Origin: Sediminibacterium sp.
GTDB lineage: Bacteria > Bacteroidota > Bacteroidia > Chitinophagales > Chitinophagaceae
Reading direction: 5' to 3'
NCBI GenBank assembly: GCA_023263235.1
Contig: JALQXE010000101.1
Location: 1-18,204, forward strand
Length of the DNA: 18,204 nucleotides
Under the pieces are notes generated by a model. The model did not search any database, had not been told where the DNA came from, and was given only the letters and a program-made list of their open reading frames with translations. Shown here piece after piece: positions 13,684-18,204 of the stretch. The position numbers and the translations under genes are program-made. Position 1 is the stretch's first letter. Each line of letters starts with the position of its first letter.

Positions 13684-14921
13684 TGATTAAATATTTAATG
13701 CTGTTAGCTATTTGCTTTTGCAATAGAGTAATAGCTCAAAACACAAAGGGTATTCATTTTCAAGGAATTGCACGTTCCGAAAATGGGTTGATTATAGCAA
13801 AAAAGCAAATTACTTTAAGAATTTCTGTGATAACAGATACCGTTGCAAACAATATTGAGTATCAAGAAATAAAATCAATAACCACCAATGTGTTAGGTTT
13901 ATTTTACACAGATATTGGTGTACAAGAAGCAGGAAAAATAATTACAATTGGCAATTTGGATAGTATACAATGGCAAGAAAGCGAAAAATATCTTTTGGTA
14001 GAAATTGATCCCAATAATAGTTTACATTTTTTGAAAGCGGGTTTTGAAAAAATAAATTACGTACCCTTTGCTTTTTATGCAACACAGGCAAAAACCATAA
14101 CCACTGTTTTACCCATCACATTAGGAGGAACAGGTGTTAACAATAAAGTAGATTTATTAAAAGGATTGAATTTAGAAAAAGTAAACAACACGGCAGATAC
14201 CGTCAAGCCAATAAGTATCCCAATGAATATCGCGTTAAATGAAAAGTTAAAAAAAGTGGACACTGTTTATTTAAGCAATAGAATTAATCAAAAACTAAAT
14301 TATTCCGATACTTTAAAATTATCAAACAGAATAAACCAGAAGTTAAACGTTTTGGATACACTTAATTTATCTAACAGAATTCAATTGAAATTAAATAGCA
14401 GGGATACCATTAGTTTATCGGATAGAATAAACCAATTAAGTAATACAATACCGCAAAAAAGTTATGGTATATTTTATGATACCTCTAAGCAAGCTACCCT
14501 GCCTTCAACGGCTACAGCAATTAAATTTAATTTTCAACAAGCAAACAATTTTATTTCAGTGGTAAATAATACTACTAGTATGCCTACAAGAATAATTTTT
14601 TTAAATGCGGGTATTTTTCAATTAAATTATCATTTACAATACATAAAGCCGGATGCAGGGACTGATGAATTAATTGTTTGGATTAGAAAAAATAATTCTG
14701 CATTGGCCAATTCTAATAACACTTATATAATACAAGGACTGGGTGTAAAAAATAATATTGCAAAAAATTTTTTAATGGAACTTGCTGCAAACGATTATAT
14801 CGAACTTTTCTTTAGCGTTAGGAATGCAAATACCTATTTACAAGGAACACTTTCATCAAACACAACGCCATCGAGGCCCGCTACACCTTCAGCAGTTATT
14901 TGCGTATACAGTATAAATTAA
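13683..14921 (+). CDS. Secreted tail-fibre/C1q-like surface protein with 16-residue repeats
   Basis: A 412-residue protein. A signal peptide (1-18, ending RVIAQ) is followed by an N-terminal beta domain starting FQGIARSENG (26-35), a family found at the start of many Bacteroidota surface proteins. VLPITLGGTGVNN (142-154) matches the GGTG motif of phage tail fibres. Residues 193-256 are four tandem 16-residue repeats of the form DT-x-x-LSNRINQKLN-x-x, with a degenerate extra copy before them (172-192). The C-terminal 150 residues look like a C1q/tail-fibre receptor-binding jelly roll: YGIFYD, FLNAGIFQLNYHLQ, VWIRKNN, ELAANDYIELFFS. It is probably a trimeric fibre with a binding head, displayed outside the cell. 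No other phage gene is nearby, so this is a host surface protein. It is coupled to the preceding gene and converges on the M24 peptidase gene, 12 bases away. Confidence 0.7.
   Translation: MIKYLMLLAICFCNRVIAQNTKGIHFQGIARSENGLIIAKKQITLRISVITDTVANNIEYQEIKSITTNVLGLFYTDIGVQEAGKIITIGNLDSIQWQESEKYLLVEIDPNNSLHFLKAGFEKINYVPFAFYATQAKTITTVLPITLGGTGVNNKVDLLKGLNLEKVNNTADTVKPISIPMNIALNEKLKKVDTVYLSNRINQKLNYSDTLKLSNRINQKLNVLDTLNLSNRIQLKLNSRDTISLSDRINQLSNTIPQKSYGIFYDTSKQATLPSTATAIKFNFQQANNFISVVNNTTSMPTRIIFLNAGIFQLNYHLQYIKPDAGTDELIVWIRKNNSALANSNNTYIIQGLGVKNNIAKNFLMELAANDYIELFFSVRNANTYLQGTLSSNTTPSRPATPSAVICVYSIN
14259..14450 (+). repeat. Four tandem 48-bp coding repeats
   Basis: Four in-phase units of 48 bases encode 16-residue repeats starting at Asp193, Asp209, Asp225 and Asp241 of the fibre-like protein. 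The shared residues are D-T at positions 1-2, L-S-N/D-R-I at 5-9 and mostly K-L-N at 12-14. The DNA copies differ at many synonymous sites, so the repeat is old or held by protein-level selection rather than a recent slippage product. Confidence 0.85.
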
Positions 14922-14933
14922 ATTATGCTTGTT

Positions 14934-16196
14934 CTATCCAAAGGGCTGATCAATCGCAGTACTTTGTTGAGTAAAGAAATGAGGACCATCTTCACTTATA
15001 TACAAACAGTCTTCTAAACGAATACCAAATTCACCGGGAATGGAAATAGTGGGCTCATTGCTAAAACACATGCCCACTTGGATAGGTGTTTTATTTCCTT
15101 TTACAAAGTTGGTCCACTCATGGCCTTCCAGTCCAATACCATGACCCGTTCTATGCGGTAATCCTGGTAACTTATATTGTTTTGCAAATCCTGCATTTTC
15201 AATGACTGCCCTTGCAGCTGCGTCCACCACTTCACAAGGAGTCCCTATTTTAATGGCTGCAAAAGCTGCATCCTGTGCTTTCTTTTCTAAGTTCCAAACA
15301 TCAATTTGTCTTGCCGATGGTTTTCCACACACAATAGTGCGTGAAATATCTGAAGCGTATCCTTCGCAACTTGTTCCACCATCTATTAAAACAATATCTC
15401 CCTCCTGAATAGTTTGGGGCACTATGCTGCCATGAGGAAGGGCCGAGTACTTTCCAACAATTACCATTGCCCCGCCCGGAAATCCAACCTGCCTGAATGC
15501 CTTGCTTATATTATTTGAAAATTCAGACTGAGACATTCCTGGTTGTAAAGTAGGGAGTGCAATTTTATAGGCTTCAATGGTTGCATCATTTGCAATTTGC
15601 ATCAAAGCTATTTCTGCCTTGGATTTAATCATTCTGCATCCAGCAGTCACAGGTGTTGCATCAACTATTTCAAAGCCTTTGGCCAATTGTTGAACACCAT
15701 TGGCAATAAAAAATCTTACCCTTTCTTCCATTCCTATTTTATGATGTACAACCCCTCTGTCTTTTACTGCATTGAGTATTAATGCATATGGACTCTCATG
15801 CTCCTCCCAACAACGAACTTCGGTTCCAAAATCTTTTACAATTAATTCACGAGCTCTATCTTCTTCAAATTTTGGACTTATATAAATGATATCCCCTTTG
15901 GCAGGTATCACCACTCCAAATGTTCTTTCGCTCTGTCCCCAACGCATACCGGTAAAATAAAAACAGGAGGTTGTGCCTTCTAAAAATATGGCATCCATTT
16001 TATGTTCCTTCATTAACTCCTGTGCTTTTGCAATTCTTAACTTTCTTTCTTCCACTGAAATAGGAACAATATTAGGCTTGAATTGTGACAGGTTTACTAG
16101 GTTATTTGAAGCTTGTGCTAATAATGTATGACCAAAGGGAATGCTCGCTGCGCTAAATGTAGCCAATCCTAAAAATTTTCGACGATTATAAGACAT
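14934..16196 (-). CDS. Tat-exported M24 family aminopeptidase P / prolidase-like peptidase
   Basis: A 420-residue pita-bread metallopeptidase. The N terminus SYNRRKFLGLATFSAASIP is a twin-arginine signal (Arg5-Arg6), which decides the start at 16196; an upstream in-frame ATG at 16274 would bury the signal and is unlikely. Residues of about 50-180 form the creatinase-type N-terminal domain. The catalytic domain has all five metal ligands: Asp272 and Asp283 (LIDGGTSCEGYASDISRT), His352 (HRTGHGIG), Glu381 (SNEPTISIPGEF) and Glu395 (IRLEDCLYI). His255 (LPHGS) and His359 match the accessory histidines. Family members remove an N-terminal residue before proline or cleave X-Pro dipeptides, using two Mn or similar ions. 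Tat export suits a metal-loaded periplasmic enzyme. It is divergent from the DUF5916 gene. Confidence 0.92.
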   Translation of the reverse strand: MSYNRRKFLGLATFSAASIPFGHTLLAQASNNLVNLSQFKPNIVPISVEERKLRIAKAQELMKEHKMDAIFLEGTTSCFYFTGMRWGQSERTFGVVIPAKGDIIYISPKFEEDRARELIVKDFGTEVRCWEEHESPYALILNAVKDRGVVHHKIGMEERVRFFIANGVQQLAKGFEIVDATPVTAGCRMIKSKAEIALMQIANDATIEAYKIALPTLQPGMSQSEFSNNISKAFRQVGFPGGAMVIVGKYSALPHGSIVPQTIQEGDIVLIDGGTSCEGYASDISRTIVCGKPSARQIDVWNLEKKAQDAAFAAIKIGTPCEVVDAAARAVIENAGFAKQYKLPGLPHRTGHGIGLEGHEWTNFVKGNKTPIQVGMCFSNEPTISIPGEFGIRLEDCLYISEDGPHFFTQQSTAIDQPFG

Positions 16197-16307
16197 ATGA
16201 TAAGTTTTACCTTTTAAAGATATTACTAATTTAATTACACATAAAACTTTAAATTTAACCATTGAAAAATCCAACAGGGTTTATTTACCTATTAAACTAA
16301 CAATGCT

Positions 16308-18071
16308 TTGAAATTTTTACCATTTGTACTTTTTTTAATTTTTCTTACCAGTAGTTCACGTACGGAGGCTCAAAAAAAGAATGCACATATTCAGTATCAT
16401 ATACATCCAGCAACCGATAGTATTACTATAGATGGAAAAATGAACGAGACGAGTTGGAAGAACGCAGAAGTAGCTGATAAGTTTGGAATGGTATTGCCGA
16501 TGGATACAAGTAAGGCCAATGTAGCTACCGAAGTAAGAATGACTTACGATAAAAAAAATATTTACATCATTGCTACCTGCTTTAAACCACCAGTAGGAAA
16601 GGATATGGTTGAATCACTGAAGCGTGATTGGAATTTTGGGAAAAACGACAATTTTATTGTATTCATGGATACCTATGGTGATTTAACCAATGGTTTTGCT
16701 TTTGGAACCAATGCGGTGGGGGCACAGTGGGATGGTACCATGTTTGATGGAGGAAGTGTTGATTTAAACTGGGATAATATTTGGACCAGTGCAGTTGCAA
16801 ATGATAATGAAAAATATGTTTGGGAAGCCGCAATTCCTTTCACTTCCATAAGATATAAATATGGCGTAAAAGAATGGGGCATTAACTTTAGTAGAAACGA
16901 TTTAAAGACCACCGAAAAATCAAGTTGGGCAAGTATGCCAAGAAATTTCCCAACAGCTTCTTTATCCTATACTGGAAATTTAGTTTGGGATACCACTTTG
17001 CCAGCACATCAAAATAATTTTTCATTGATTCCCTATTTTAAAACAAATATGGGCAAGGATTATGTGAATGCGGATGGAAGTAAAGTTGCTATTCCAAATG
17101 GCTATAGCGGAAAGGAAATAGGTATGGATGCAAAAATTAGTCTTTCTTCTTCATTGAATTTAGACTTAACCGTTAACTCCGATTTTTCTCAAGTAGAAGT
17201 GGATAAACAGGTAACTAACTTGAGCAGATTTGAGTTATTCTTTCCAGAACGTAGACAGTTCTTTTTAGAAAACGCAGATTTGTTTTCTAATTTAGGATTT
17301 AATAATGTGCGTCCATTTTTTTCCCGACGTATTGGTTTAAATACGCGTATTGATTTTGGCGCAAGAATGAGTGGCCGATTAGATAAAAATTGGCGCATTG
17401 GAGTGATGGATATGAAGACAGCAGAAAACCTGAACGACAATACATGGGCTCAAAATTTTGCAGTATTGGCTGTTCAAAGAAAATTGTTTAAAAAATCAAG
17501 CATTGAATTTTTTTATATTGATAAAACAGCTTTAAATGATAAAGCTCCTATCGCCGCAAATCCAAATTGCTTTAATTGTGAATATGTAAACTATGTTTCT
17601 CCCTATAATAAAAATTTGGGTTTTGAATATTTAATCGCCCCTTCAAATAATTTATGGTCTGGTAAAACAATTTTTATAAAATCATTCTCTTCTAATAAAC
17701 CGAATAATAAAGATTTTTTAAACGCAGGTAATTTGCAGTATAGCAATAGGAAATGGATTATTTCATGGCAACATGAAATTGTAGGTAATAATTTTAATGC
17801 AGAGGTAGGTTATGTACCCCGTAATAATTATATCAAAATTGCACCCTCTATTACGCGCTTATTTTTTCCTAAAAGTGGCTCCATCTTAAGTCATGGACCA
17901 CAGTTGATGGGTACCTATTATTATAATATGGACTTAGCCATTACAGACAACACTAAAATGTTTACCTATTTAATTACCTATCGCGACAAGAGTACACTAG
18001 CTGGCGTGGTACAAAATGATTACGTTGAATTATTGGCCCCATTTGATCCTACCCGTATTGGCAAACAATAG
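16308..18071 (+). CDS. DUF5916 / CBM9-like outer membrane protein, apparently truncated
   Basis: 587 residues are visible. A signal peptide (MKFLPFVLFLIFLTSSS, ending TEAQ) is followed by a family 9 carbohydrate-binding-like domain (about 30-225: ITIDGKMNETSWKNAEVADK, DNFIVFMDTYGD, YVWEAAIPF). A DUF5916 region follows, rich in beta strands, with SDFSQVEVDKQVTNLSRF and FFPERRQFFLENADLF, hallmarks of the family, which may form an outer-membrane barrel. The start codon is TTG: no ATG in frame precedes residue 44, and the signal peptide needs this start. The protein stops after APFDPTRIGKQ, where relatives normally continue through further strands, so the C terminus seems lost. The stop lies about 20 bases before unusual GC-rich DNA. 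The domain call is firm; the biological role of DUF5916 is unclear. Confidence 0.82.
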   Translation: MKFLPFVLFLIFLTSSSRTEAQKKNAHIQYHIHPATDSITIDGKMNETSWKNAEVADKFGMVLPMDTSKANVATEVRMTYDKKNIYIIATCFKPPVGKDMVESLKRDWNFGKNDNFIVFMDTYGDLTNGFAFGTNAVGAQWDGTMFDGGSVDLNWDNIWTSAVANDNEKYVWEAAIPFTSIRYKYGVKEWGINFSRNDLKTTEKSSWASMPRNFPTASLSYTGNLVWDTTLPAHQNNFSLIPYFKTNMGKDYVNADGSKVAIPNGYSGKEIGMDAKISLSSSLNLDLTVNSDFSQVEVDKQVTNLSRFELFFPERRQFFLENADLFSNLGFNNVRPFFSRRIGLNTRIDFGARMSGRLDKNWRIGVMDMKTAENLNDNTWAQNFAVLAVQRKLFKKSSIEFFYIDKTALNDKAPIAANPNCFNCEYVNYVSPYNKNLGFEYLIAPSNNLWSGKTIFIKSFSSNKPNNKDFLNAGNLQYSNRKWIISWQHEIVGNNFNAEVGYVPRNNYIKIAPSITRLFFPKSGSILSHGPQLMGTYYYNMDLAITDNTKMFTYLITYRDKSTLAGVVQNDYVELLAPFDPTRIGKQ

Positions 18072-18204
18072 GCAGAAATTTACCTGTCAACGGCGTTATG
18101 AGACGCGCTTTCTCCGTCGACGCGCGGGTGTCGCGTGCCTGCACATTTACAGACAGGAGTTGGCTGCCATGCACGGCTCTGCAGAAGCATTCATGACATA
18201 CCTC
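18072..18204. other. GC-rich terminal segment of foreign composition
   Basis: From about 18091 to the end, 67 of 114 bases are G or C, and 34 of the first 50, while the neighbouring genes are clearly AT-rich. One frame on each strand is open across it (on the plus strand ending in a stretch such as RQELAAMHGSAEAFMTYL), but neither is recognisable. It could be an assembly join, the edge of an inserted element, or contaminating sequence. Confidence 0.6.

Noticed and set aside
14075..14263. Minus-strand open frame within the fibre-like gene.
   Set aside because: It is a shadow of the coding strand, with low-complexity content and no neighbours on that strand.
13683..14921. Possible prophage remnant, because of the tail-fibre-like protein.
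   Set aside because: The protein has a secretion signal, its partner has a type IX domain, and no other phage gene or attachment site is visible.

Overview
The window looks like chromosomal DNA from an AT-rich member of the Bacteroidota, most likely a Chitinophagaceae-type environmental bacterium. This rests on the protein families (DUF5916, S9 peptidases, a type IX secretion C-terminal domain, a CstB-like MBL-rhodanese fusion), the TAATG stop-start overlaps, the lack of obvious Shine-Dalgarno sites, and candidate promoters that fit the TTG / TAnnTTTG pattern of this phylum. I see no prophage, insertion sequence or CRISPR array.

Layout. 1-666 is the 3' end of a probable beta-propeller protein. 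668-3127 (-) is a secreted penicillin-acylase-family amidohydrolase. 3231-4655 (-) is a three-domain persulfide dioxygenase/rhodanese protein (CstB-like), divergent from a TauE/SafE sulfite exporter gene (4806-5594, +). A CRP/FNR-type palindrome lies between the two starts and an intrinsic terminator closes the dioxygenase gene; together they look like a sulfide/persulfide detoxification module. 5624-10073 (-) is a tight four-gene cluster read from right to left: exported S9 peptidase, Gfo/Idh/MocA oxidoreductase, a fusion of a nucleotidylyltransferase with a GHMP sugar kinase, and an L-rhamnose/L-fucose-type mutarotase. The last three suggest capture and nucleotide activation of a free, probably 6-deoxy, sugar by an unusual fused enzyme.

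10074-10623 is a non-coding stretch. It holds an intrinsic terminator (-), a complete but odd tRNA-Cys(GCA)-like gene (-), a possible three-way-junction RNA and a candidate promoter for the next gene. On the + strand follow a CaCA-family cation exchanger (10624-11661), a Tat-exported PLP enzyme of aminotransferase class V (11735-13030), and a translationally coupled pair of surface proteins (13108-14921): a small type IX-sorted protein and a tail-fibre/C1q-like protein with an exact 16-residue repeat. A Tat-exported M24 aminopeptidase P (14934-16196, -) converges on this pair. The window ends with a DUF5916 protein (16308-18071, +) that stops early just before about 115 bases of GC-rich sequence unlike everything else, probably an assembly join or an insertion.

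The most interesting items are the nucleotidylyltransferase-GHMP kinase fusion with its mutarotase partner, the non-coding locus at 10124-10402, and the repeat-bearing surface protein pair.
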